Below are positions 1 through 13,100 of a stretch of 64,000 bases of DNA, one piece after another (positions within the stretch are counted from its first letter, which is position 1; each line of letters opens with the position of its first letter). Both the position numbers and the translations under genes were made by a program. A model generated the notes under the pieces. That model worked only from the letters and a program-made list of their open reading frames with translations. It did not search any database and was not told the origin of the DNA. Origin of the DNA: Mytilus trossulus. Its lineage: Eukaryota > Mollusca > Bivalvia > Mytilida > Mytilidae. The stretch covers positions 21,410,931-21,474,930 of the forward strand of contig NC_086386.1 of the NCBI RefSeq assembly GCF_036588685.1, written 5' to 3'.

Positions 1-1073
1 TTTTCTCCCTTCGTCTAGTAAGAAACCAAATTTTCAAGTTGTACTTTTATTTGGTTGATCGGATAACATTCTTTATTAATTTTAACATATATTTTTAATG
101 TATACAAGACTCATTATGGTAGTTTTCAGAAAAATAAGCATAAAATCAATAAAAAGTAAAAACCGAAGTGAAAAATTTCTTTAGTGAACTTCATTTCTTT
201 CTTGTTTGTAGGTCTAGAGAACGGATTTTGTGAAAACTAGCTCTTTTGTATTAATAAAGTGTCCACATTATTTTTTACAAATAAGATATCAAACTCAAAC
301 ATAAAAAAAACACACAAAAGAGTATATTAATCTAATTGTTAATAAAAATGTGTTCTCAAAGATTTATTTTTAAAAAGTGATAAATGAAAATAAATATCTA
401 GCTTCAGAATTGATATCAAAATCAATGAATGTTTAACTATTTATCTAATGTGGAAGACGTTCTTTGTGGAGTGGATAAAAGCTTTTCTTTTCCATTCTTC
501 CACAATTTTAAAAGATCTTTAAAAGTCTTTAATCACGATCCTATGTGAATATAAATATGCATATTTGTTAGGACAATAGAGAGAATTATGTAGACCACAT
601 GAACTTATTTGGTGACTAAAATAAATAATTATTATCTTTGACTTTTCTTTTCGATGAATTTCAATTAAATAGCGCTCATATGCATTCAAACGGAGAATCA
701 CTCTTAACTTTGAATGATTTACATTAGTCGAAACTGAACCCCGACTTTTCCTTACGGTAAAATCAATGTGCGTGAACTTTCGATCAGTATTGGGTTCTAT
801 GTGTATTGCTGTCGTGTTTACTGTAACAAAGGAGTAGATAAAAAATATAGTAATACAATACTATTATGATTGACTTGTCAAAACAAAAATGCTTTCTACT
901 TGATACTTACTTAACGACACAAAAGAAATTAAAACAATAGGATAGGAATTAAACATGGCTCCAAGGAATAATAATAAATATTAACAATTCTGAATATACA
1001 TTTGGATTATGTTGAAATTAAAAAATAAAATGATAAAGTAAACAAATTTGGATAAACCAGCTTTCAGACAGTA
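1..1073. other. AT-rich upstream flank, no gene seen
   Basis: No exon, RNA gene or clear core promoter could be recognised. The segment lies immediately upstream of the first coding exon of the transmembrane-protein gene and should contain its promoter and 5' UTR, but I see no convincing TATA box or initiator. Confidence 0.5.
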
Positions 1074-1125
1074 ATGATTTGGATCTTCGTTTTATGTGTC
1101 TTCGTTTCGAGGATAGCTGTAATTG
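1074..1125 (+). CDS. Exon 1: start codon and signal peptide
   Basis: ATG at 1074 encodes MIWIFVLCVFVSRIAVI, a hydrophobic signal peptide, and ends in phase 1 before the donor gtaagt. The single leftover G joins AG at 5524 to make Glu, immediately before PACSN. Frame and topology agree, which is why this start was chosen although it lies 4.4 kb from exon 2. Confidence 0.72.
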
Positions 1126-4100
1126 GTAAGTATTGAATGCATATATAAATATACCAGTTTTAAATAATATATCAATAAGTACAAGCACAAACCTAAATAT
1201 CTGCACACTGAGATTTTAAGTTTAACATTCGAGGAAATACAGTTTAGCTATATGTATCTATGTTGGCACGAACTCGATATTTATAAGTTTCCGTTATAGC
1301 TATATTACATATCTTGCTGTTTTTATCACAAGGCAGATGATATGAAAAACAAAAGCGGTAATTTCTATATCCTCCGTCCCATAGCAAAGCAGTAATTCCC
1401 CAGAAATCACCCGTCCGTTCTTTCGAGAGTCCGTGTGTATGTTGTATCAGCAACTCATTATAAATCACTGAGTTTATATGGTGTCTTGAAAAGTTTGAGA
1501 ACAGCTGATATTATAAAAAAGAAGATGTGGTATTTTTGCCAATGCGACAACTATCCACAAAAGACCAAAATGACACAAACATTAACAACTATAGGTAACC
1601 GTAAGGCCTTCAACAATGAGCAAATCCCATACCGCATAGTCGGCTATAAAAGGCCCCGATAAGACAATGTAAAATAATTCAAACGAGAAAACTAACGGCC
1701 TTATTTATTTTAAAAAATGAACGAAAAACAAATATGTAACACATAAACAAACGACAACCACTGAATTACAGGCTCCTGACTTGGAACAGGCACATACACA
1801 GATAATGTGGCGGGGTTAAACATGTTAACGGGATCCCAACCCTCCCCTAACCTGGGACAGTGGTATAACAGTACAAAATAAGAACGAACTACAAAAATCA
1901 GTTGAAAAAGGCTTAACTCATCAGATAGACAAAAAATACAAGTAGACGTGGCCGAGTACTTATACATCCCGACAAAAAAAGACACAATGAACAGATCTGA
2001 GAGTACTCGCAGTTATCTGACAGCTAGTTCAAAGCCACTAACAACTAATAAAAAAATCATGCATCTAAGACTAAATAATCAATCCGCACACATCCAACAT
2101 CCAATGAATTTAGTGTAAAGACGTCTTAAACAGCCAGAGAAAAACATGACCTTTTGGAATGCCAAGTTACAGGTTACTTATAGCCCTATGCACTGCCGTT
2201 TTTTGTTTTGTTTTGTTTAGCTACATTTACATCTTTTTATGTTCCATAACAAAACTAGACCTTTATCCTATTTGCGAACATGCCCATCAGAAGTAGGATC
2301 CGCCAATCCGCCTAGACAAACAATCATATTGCTATATACCATTGAAAAATCGTTATTTCGTCTCAACAATGTATATCTACAAAAATTAATATGCTTTTGA
2401 TATGATTTATATGTATAAAATAACAACATTTATCATATCAAACATGCTTTATATTTACAGCTTCTTACATGTAATGTGTCTATTTATATTAGTAGGCATT
2501 TTTCATTCGAATTAGTTTTCGACAAGTGTATCAGATTTATGATGTCTTCGTTTCAGATTTATGATGTATCTATATATTGGGGTTTGCTTTGTTTTGCTAC
2601 ATGATTACTTGTAGTTGTGGAGTAGAGCTTTTCACATAGAATATATATCTCTGTCATTTATTGAGATGTATACATTCCTAGTTTAACACTTGTAAGAATG
2701 AAGATGTTCATGAATTAGAACTAAATGATACTGTAACATGTATGTGAAGTTAGCAGCCGGTTCGTTATTCGTTATTCGATATCTAATATCCAACAGGCTG
2801 CTAGCAGTCGGATCGATATTTTTTTTTTGATTAAGTTGAAAATCATAAGAAAATGAAACACTTGATAACATTTAAAGCATGATTTTCATAGTTAAATGAC
2901 TGATAAGATAAGTAGGAAATCATTAAATGACTTCTTCAAGCTGTCGTAATTTTTCGTTGTCCTCGAATATAAATCTTAACCCTTTTCTAAGTTACATAAT
3001 TGTCTTTTTGTAATAATTATAGATTTATGTCAATAAAACGACTTCAAAGATTAACTTTTGTATATTATATTCTAAAGACAAAAATTTTAGGACAAAGGGC
3101 ACAGGGTAATAGTGAGAGCCCCCTGATCTCTCAATCTTTCTAATATTATGCAGATCTTTTGTCAATAGGAAGATACAAACGTGACTAAAATGAATTTGGG
3201 TACATGTCCTGTCTTCCATGTTTACGGAGCGCCCAAAGTGCCAGTTGGATATTCAAAATATATAGCGAAAACCTTCCCGAGACCGCTTAAATGACGTTGA
3301 GACCCTCCTGGACTTTCAATGTCCATAAAATTCACCCAAATCATTGACTCTGTATATATAAAGGTTGTAATAAAAAGTTTTTTCAGAATAACGTCATCAT
3401 CAATATCTAAGGAGGGCTTAGATTGTCACTTTTCAGCCAAATAATGTCAAAATTTTAGGACAGAGGGCACAGGGTATTAGTGAGAGCCCCCTGATCTCTC
3501 AATCTTTCTAATATTATGCAGATCTTTTGTCAATAGGTAGATACAAACATTTGGGTTCATTTCCTGTCTTCCATAATTACGGAGCGCCGAAAGTGCCAGT
3601 TGGATATTCAAAATATAAAGCGAAAAACTACCTGAGACCGCTTAAATAATGGTGAGACCCCCTGGTCTTTCAAAGTCCATAAAATTCAACTATATCATAG
3701 ACTTTGTATATATAAAGGTTGTAGCAAAAGGATTTTTTCAAAAGAATGTCATTTCCGTTATCTACGGAGGGCTTAGATTGTTACTTTTTAGCTAAAAAAA
3801 ATGTCAAAATGTTAGGACAGAGGGCACAGTGCAATCTGCATAATATTAGAAAGATTGAGAGATCAGGTGGCTCTCACTATTACCATGTGCCCTTTGTCCT
3901 AAAATTTTGACATTATTTGGCTGAAAATCTAAGCCCTCCGTATATATTAATGATGACGTTATTCTGAAAAAATCCTCTTATTATAATCTTTATATATACA
4001 GAGTCAATGATTTGGTTGAATTTTATGGACATTGAAAGTCCAGGGGGATTTCAACCCCATTTAAGCGGTCTCGGGTAGGTTTTCGCTATATATTTTGAAT

Positions 4101-7100
4101 ATCCAACTCGCACTTTGGGCGCTCCGTAAACATGGAAGACAGGAAATGTACCCACATTCATTTTAGTCACGTTTGTATCTAACTATTTACAAAAGATCTG
4201 CATAATATTAGAAAGATTGAGAGATCAGGGTGCTCTCACCATTGCACTGTGCCCTTTGTCCCAACATTTTGATATTGTTTATTTAAAAAGTGACAATCTA
4301 AACCCTCCGTAGATAACAAAAATTACATTCTTCAGACTGAAAAAAATTCATTTGATACAACCTTTATATATACAGAGTCTATGACTTAGTTGAATTTTAT
4401 GGACTCTGAAAGACCAGGGGGTCTCACCATTATTTAAGCGGTCTCAGATAGTTTTTCACTATATATTTTGAATATCCAACTGGCACTGTGGGCGTTTCGT
4501 ATACATGGAAGACAGGAAGTGTACCTAAATTCCCTTTAGTCTCGGTTGTTTCTACCTTTTAGCTAAATGTCTGCATAATAATAGAAAGATTGAGAGATCA
4601 GGGGGGTCTCACCATTGCACTGTGCCTTTTGTCCCAAAATTTTGACATTTTTTAGCTAAAAAGTGACAATCTAAGTCCTCCGTAAATAACGAAATGACAT
4701 TCTTCTGAAAAAATCCATATGATACAACCTTTATATATACAGATTCTATGATTTAGTTGAATTGTATTGACTCTGAAAGACCAGGGGAGTCTCACCATTA
4801 TTTAAGCGGTCTCAGGTATTTTTTCACTTATATATTTTAAATATCCAACTGGCACTTTGGGCGTTCCGTATACATAAAAGACAGGCAGTGTACCAAAATT
4901 CCTTTTAGTCCCGGTTGTATCTACCTATTAACTAAATGTCTGCATTATATTAGAAAGTTTGAGAGATCAGGGGGCTCTCACCATTGCACTGTGCCCTTTG
5001 TTCCAAATTTTGACATTTTTGGCTGCAGATTTGTTTTTTTTGGCTTTCCATAAATACTTCTATTTATATTCTAAATTTGTTTAGAGTTATCATGATCATA
5101 AAGAAGGGAACACATTATAAAGTCCACATAAAGCTATATAAATGAAAGCTAAGGACCATAGCAATATCAAAGTTACGTTTAGCAGCACACTATGACTATG
5201 AATAGAGAAGAATATTGAAGATGTAGAAATTTTATTTATTTTTGTCACTTTATTGCTATTTCATTTACGTTAACCAGCTGGCATTTTTAATTGGTCAGTA
5301 GTGACCCTTTGAAACGCTGCATGTAAGATCTATCAAATACGCCCTTTCTTTGAAGGCAGTAACAAATCCACCATTCCCCTACTCATATACGCCAACCGTT
5401 TTTTGAATTTGCACATACATGTAGCATATTTTCATCTTTCCCGAATATGTTGCAAACACATACATTGTAATTAGATGAGCATTACGTTTTCGCGGCATTA
5501 TTTATGATTATGTTTCCTTGCAGAGCCAGCATGTTCTAACCTATTACCATTTGCTGCATCAACAACGTGGAGAACAAGTAGCAAAGGAACATGGACAATT
5601 AATGCAGGTCAGACACAAATACAAAATTTTGAAGTAACCACAAGTAGTGTTACCGGACCTGTCAAATACACAATGGATTGTGAGGATGATACAACAGATA
5701 CTGATGGATACACTTTACTTAAGTGAGTATATTAATTATTCAATAGTTATGAAACGTGTTGTAACACTTACATCATTTATTAGTATATATGTGTTTTACT
5801 CGATTAAAGATGATAAGATGTAAAGAATCTATAATTGATATACATCATGAGTTCTTAAAACTAGATTTAAACTCATTAAAAGGTAAAAAAAAAATGACTC
5901 AGTATGGCTCATAAATAAGTACATGGTAGTAATGGTTTGGAAGGGATATCATATTATTATTTATTTTGTTAGATCTGCAACGACAGTCAATTTATTTGGC
6001 GGCCCCAAATATATCTATGTATGTGTGAAATTTGAGCAGAAAGACGCATCGTCAACAGATTCTTACTTGTATTATTTTGGATCAGGTATGTTTTTGTTTA
6101 CATGTTGCTTTTGTACTTAAATGGTTTGCTTAATAAGGATGAAAATAACAAGATTGTGATTTGGAATATTCTTTTTTATTGTTATTGTGAATTTCTTTTG
6201 TCAATATTGCTGATGTAAAATGAATGCAAAGAATATTTTTGTATCAAACAAAGGAGGTGTTGGGTCCAGACGGATAATCAGTGTTCCCATTTAACAGTCA
6301 ATGTAAATGTTATATTTCTTTAACACTAAAGTGGTTATTAAATTTAGGCATATTGTATTAATTCATACAAAACAGCCATGCAAATTGACGAATATGGTTT
6401 CAAATGCAGTAGTGTTATCAGGCACTTTTTTATATAATTTTGTAGCATAAAAGCACGTTGGTTCATCAATCAGTTATATATAACTCAAAATGTCCCCATT
6501 ACTAGTAAATGTAATTAAGAATCATTCTTTGTTTTAGTATTCTTCATAACCACTTTTTTATTTCAATTTTACTTCTTCTATTATTTCTCATTGCATCTCC
6601 CTTTTCCTCAATATCAACTGATAGATATTAAGTTATTGAATTATTTTTCGTCTTAGTTCTGACAACTGATTACATGGCAGGTAAACTACAGCTAAAAGTT
6701 CTTGATATATTAATAATGTGCAGCACTACTTATCTTTAATTTTTCACCATAATTTTGCATGTGCAATATTTGTTTTAATAGTGATTGTTTTCTACTTTCG
6801 ATTTTATATTAATTTATAATAAGTAATACGCTTACTTCTTATAAAAACTCACTAGCCTTATTAATACCAGCCAAACGGACTGTTTCTCTCCTATGAAGAT
6901 AAAATTTGAACATACAATGTAAAAAATAATCCAAAATGAGACACATTTATGAACCAAATCAGCAATCAACAAGAAGAAATATTTAAACAGGATAACATCT
7001 TAATTCAGGCACTTCGCTTTCTCTTTCATTTAATCAAATTTCAAGCATTCATGGCATTTGTTTCTTAATTTCTTTAGTTCAAATAAAGTGAAAACCATTT

Positions 7101-10100
7101 CATTTCAAGGCACTACCTTTAGTTGTCATATCGTGATGACAATCAGCTGACCTCTTATGAATGTATTATAAAAGAACGTACAAAAGTCCAACTTTAGAAA
7201 TACAGAAACATCTACTCATGATCTTAGAAACAGACAACCTGATACACTCATGCATCTTTTTGTTATTCAAGAGCATCCGATTCCAGTTCATACCAGAATT
7301 AATTCAAATAGTTTGAAAGTAACACCTACATGACATATGTGTATGAACTATTTTGTTTTATATATTTACTACAAGTTTAGTGTTGCGTTCATTTCGATGA
7401 ACTAGTATGTATTACTATTTAACGAAAAAAGTGACGCCCGCCTCAGGGTTCTTGCTGCGTGAACGTTGGAGGCATTAAACTGTGTTCTGCTCTAAGTCGA
7501 GTTGTTGTCAGATTGTCAAATTTCTATTTTACTTTTAGGAAAGATCTGAATAAGTGGTGTAAAAAAGTCAAATCACAAAAATACTGAACTCCGACTAAAC
7601 TCAAAACGGAAATTACATAATCAAATGGCAAAATCAAAAGTTCACACACCTCAAACGAATAGACAGCAACAGTTGTAATATTGCTAAAATGTTACACCTT
7701 TACTCTTTTTATCTTTTGAGTTCCAATTTTTATTTGACCAGCCACAAGACAAATTATGCATGTTGCAGCAAATAATTTTGAACTAGATTTCTTGTGCAAA
7801 TTTTTCCCCGACTAAGTTTTAGATAGGAAGTATTGATAGGGATCACATGGCCTTACACGTCATTCTGTGTTCAAAATATTATGTTCTTGATTATGAACAA
7901 AATGACTTTTTGCCAGACTTCGATTCTAGATCTAGACTTTGTGTATTGTATATTCAAACTCCTTATATTCTATTATAAAACCAATTTTACTAAACGCTAA
8001 CACTAACATTGTAATTGTTAAATTAGTACCTTAGATTTGCTTTTAAATTGCTTGCGTTAACATATATGGACGACCATTTGATTTTTGGGGAATGGGACTA
8101 CGAATTTTGAAAATGGATATCAGCCACTACCGAAGCCTCTATAGAAATAACATTGGCCAACACTTGATGCGAAATGAATTTTCTGTATCACAATATACAC
8201 AAAAGAAGTATTTTCGTCTGTAGGCATTACTATTCCTACTGGCAAAGAAACTTCTATAAATTTGATTGATATCTCCCGACTTGATATAGCTATATCATGA
8301 CGTGTGTCATGTATGTCATGACGAAAATGTCGTCTTTCTTTTACCCATTAGAAAATTAGAAGACTATGTAAAATCCAAAGTAAACAGCACAATGTGGTCC
8401 GAATGAATAGTTTATTGATGGTGTTTTATTTCACGCATTCATATTATATTTTTAAAGATGGTAATAACCAATTTAAATCAAAGCATTATTTTAACTTGTC
8501 TTGTTCTGAGCGAATCAACATATATATTAGTTAAATATACGAATGTACTGTTTCTCTGAATTTAAGAATGTCAGAACAGGTATTTCAGATCTAAGAAACA
8601 GCTTTTTTTCAAATTGCACGTTATCTTAACTTTGAATGTCCTCCTTTTGTTTTACCAACCATAAGAAGACTTTTGAGAATTGCAACATAATTTTGTGTTC
8701 AATGATTTCACTATTTGAGTTTTGTTTATCTACAGTTTGATAGTGACAATCGGTTTTAACACGTCATTCAATATATCCTCAAACAATGGCCACTTTTAGG
8801 ATTAATAGCTTTTGTTTCTAAGGCTCCGATTTCAGACTTAATTTATTGATCAAACTAACTGCTAGATTTATAATGCTATCAGTAATCATAAATATTATGG
8901 ATGTAGTGCCTTTTTTATCTGAACATTTGCTTACATTTTCCTTTTGTACTTTTATCTTACACACAATTTCTTACATTTCGTAATTTACTAATTAACATTG
9001 GTTAGAACCTTAGCTTTGCTTTTAAATATTTGCTTTTCTTGAAAGGGAATTTTAGAAATGTATGTATCATTGACTGGTTGGCACTTAGTTCATGCATATA
9101 CAAAATTGCCCGAAAGAGGATCAATTGACTTTTCATAATTGTGCTCAACTGTAAGTGAAAATTAATTTTCTGACAGCAAAACATCCTTTCAGAACCTTAA
9201 TGGTCGTCCCTTTACAAAGTATATTTATTAAACTTCTATATACATACATGTATAATTCTTCTACAAGTCTGTTGTTATTGAATAATAGGTCGTTTGTCTT
9301 TAACATATGTAATAACTGGAATATGTTGTTATAAGCAAAGTGAACGGTACTATGTGTCGAATAAATATTTTACAGATTGTTAATACTTTCGATTAATGTA
9401 AACATGATAATTTTTCAAAACAAGGACACAGATGGACAAAAAGAATACATTCTTATATAACAATCATCCCTTTACCTTATATGGTTACATGTTTGTAGTT
9501 TCTTTTAGTTTTATAAGCTCTTTGAAGTTTGTCTAGAGGGTTATGTGCATCCCTCAATTAACAATACATGTGTTTTATCTCTAGGTAATGTTCACATCGC
9601 ATTTATATAACAGTGGACATCACTGCTTTACAATAAATATAGTTGTTGACTTATCAACGAGACCGTCTTATATAACATTCTCTCATTTCGCGGAATATTT
9701 CAAAAACAAACGACAAATAGTGATATTTTAGTTTGTTATACTGACTCGATCCACAAAGCTTTACGACAAAGGCGAGCTGGTTTTAACATAAAAAAAACAA
9801 TCATTGTTTCTTGTCACCATTTTTTCTCCCATGTGTTTTAGTTGGGTAAATTATCTAATGACATAAAGTAGGTAACACCATTTTTTGTTTGCAATCAAAT
9901 GACTACAATGATTGTTCTGTTGTATGAATGACGTTGCCTGAATTTCATTGTTACATCGACGCGGATATATATGCTTCTATATTGGCATGTGCGTTTTTCT
10001 TTTTCTTCCGACCGGTAGCTATTTGGTTTTTTTTATACTCAACGAGAAACAGTCGTTTATGACTAAAATGTATATTTAGTACGTGCTGCAATGCATTAAC

Positions 10101-13100
10101 GTTTTTTCAAAGAAAGATATTGAAAGTTAAAAAGAACATTGCAAAACATAATTTGATTTTGCGCAAGTAATAACCTATGCTCAATAACATTTAAATAATT
10201 TAAGTTCTGATTTATCTGTAAAGAGGTTTTAAACATTTGCCCACAATGAAGTGATGGTACAAAGTTATAATGATAATGCATATTTCCAGGTTCTACTACA
10301 CTAGCTGTCGGTACATATGAAAGGATTATTTTGTTGCCAACAACATCTACATTTAATTTTGCTAGCCATTGTGCAGAAAAATCAACAGCGGCAGAAAGGA
10401 CACATGTTGCGATAAAAGATGGTATTTGTCCTCTATTATTAACGAATTGGAATGGAAAAATTACCGTTGGATTACAGTTTTTGACGTTTAAAAAATAATA
10501 TTCACGTCAAAATGAGGATAATTTTACCAAAGCTTTAAACTCTCCACCAATTGTGCACATAATATATAACATGAATTACAAGAGAGGCATTCACTTGTTC
10601 AAACATTCCTTAGGGTACCATCTTTGTTTCCAGTACTACGTTACTGGCTCAATTTAAATAACTGATTTTTAAAACAAAAGAGGTCGCAAAAGTTCATTGG
10701 TTTATTGAATAAAAGTCCATACTACCTAATCAAATCATATGCTCAATTTTATCAAACAACTGAACGAAGGCTAACAATTGTCAGATTCGTTACTTAGGAC
10801 ATAAATTTTAAGAACAAAATGATGGCAAAAGGCGTACTTCTCTCCAATTTTGACCAATATGAAGATTTGAATAAATTTGGTATAAGTGCCAATGAGGTAA
10901 CTCTCCATCCAGGTTTCAATATATATAAAGTAAATAATAACAGGTCAAAGTACGGTCTTCAACACAGGTCATTGGCTCATACCAAACTGCAAGCTATACA
11001 TGCACCAACATGACTAGTATGATACATTCCAAACATGAAAACAACGATATAAGTCTATATTAGAAATGAAAACACCTAGTATATATAAACAACACCAATA
11101 AACGACAACCATTGAACGAAAGGATCTTACTTAAGATCCCCTTCCGTTTCATAAATGTGACCTACCGAATTTACCGGATTTATTATAACATGAGCAACAC
11201 GACGAATGCCGCATGTGGAGCAGGATCTACTAACCCTTCAGGAGCACCTGGGATCACCCCTAGTTTTTGGTGGCGTTCGTGTTGCTTATTCTTATTTTTC
11301 TATGTTATGCCATGTGTACTATTGTTTGTCTGCTTGCCTCTTTCATTTTAAGCCATGGCATTGTCAGTTTATTTTCGATTTATGAGTTTGACCGTCTCTC
11401 TGGTATCTTTCATCCCTCTTTTAGGACAGATGCGTACAAAATTTTAGTTGAAATATAAAAATGTTGGAAATGAAATTTTGTTATTTCATTCATTTAATTA
11501 TTTCAAAAATGTAAAGTTTCATAAAACCAAAAAACTTAACGTTGCGAATTCCAAAATTATATAGATTTTTAAAATATACTACTAAAAATCTAATATACAC
11601 AAAAAGTCCTTATATGGATACATTAATTACAGATCATATTCTCAATTATGTGAAATATTTAATTAGAATACTAGACCGGGTCAAACGATGAAAGCACTAA
11701 CATTGAGATCATTAAGAAATATATAAAAAATTCAGATGTAAGTAAAGAACAATAAGTGCAAGAGGAGAAGAATTGTATATACATATATAGATTTAAAAAC
11801 GAAACTTTATGCTTACATAACTCGTCTCTTCCTTTCATAAACTTCAAAGAAAGATACAGATAATTTAGAGTATTCATGCTATACTAGCTGTGATGTCAGT
11901 ATTATATATTACTGATTCTGCTGTGTTTCAGGAACTGAAGACAATGCAGCGATAACATGTCCGACGTCAATACATGGGACATTTTCGTACAGTGATACAG
12001 CTTGCACAAGTACTTTTCTAGACGTGTGTTCCACCCTTACACAGTTTTATTTCAATTATACTGTTTGTGCTGAAGAACAAATATTTTCTGGTAAGTTAAA
12101 CTTAAATTTTGGTTTAATAATGTTTTTGGTAAAGCATCGCATAAGTCTTCAAGTATTTATTATACATTTATAATTCACATTAATTGGTTTGAACTTTTGT
12201 TCAGACAAACGCTTTCGATGTAATAAATGAAGTGTTATTTTTTCTGACACTGAATAAATAAAGCTGCTGGAAGAATGCCAGCTCCTCAGGGTAAATTGAG
12301 CTCATTGGACAGCGCTTTTGAGCTGATGTGACTTTTTGAATACCAGTTTTGGAATCAATGTTGGTAAATTTAAACAATTTTCAGAAACTAAAGTTATACG
12401 GCTAGGCTTAAAATACAATTTTGGATATAACAGGTTTTTTTTTTGTCCTTTTTTATATACCGCAATGAAGTATGTATAAATCAACGACCTTTTTAATATT
12501 TAGATTTCGGCATTACTTTTAGAAATGTATTTTTAGTTAAATATTGCTTTTTCCCACATCCCATTAGCGTATTTGATATTTGTAGAAATGGCCAATGACT
12601 TAATCCAGATACACAAAAAAAGTCTGCATATTGAAAGTCAGTCTTTAATTTAGATGTGTAAAATTATTGTGGCTCTTTTTTTAAATTTTTAAACCTATTT
12701 ACAAAAGACATGTATTCACTCTATATGATTGATGATGTGACGTTTAATTAGATTTGATAGTGCAAATGTGAATAATTTTAAAAGGAGAAATTGGTGTCGA
12801 ACTCTAGTTCACCGATTTGACTCAAAATAGCATATTTGGTTTATACCATACTGAAACTTGTAATCAAATTACAAAAAATCTAAACAAATCATTAAACCAT
12901 GCATGCATATGATTTCTAGTTTATACGCAATCTTAAAACAGCTGGATACTATTTGAGGCCTTTTCAAGACATTCGACTGGTGTAATATGAAATCATTGTA
13001 CTTTTAAATTTTAGTTCGTTAGACTTTTACTTATTTTACTGGATTATTAAAATATACCATTTAAAATCTCAGGTTAAATATAAGTATATTTTATAACGAT

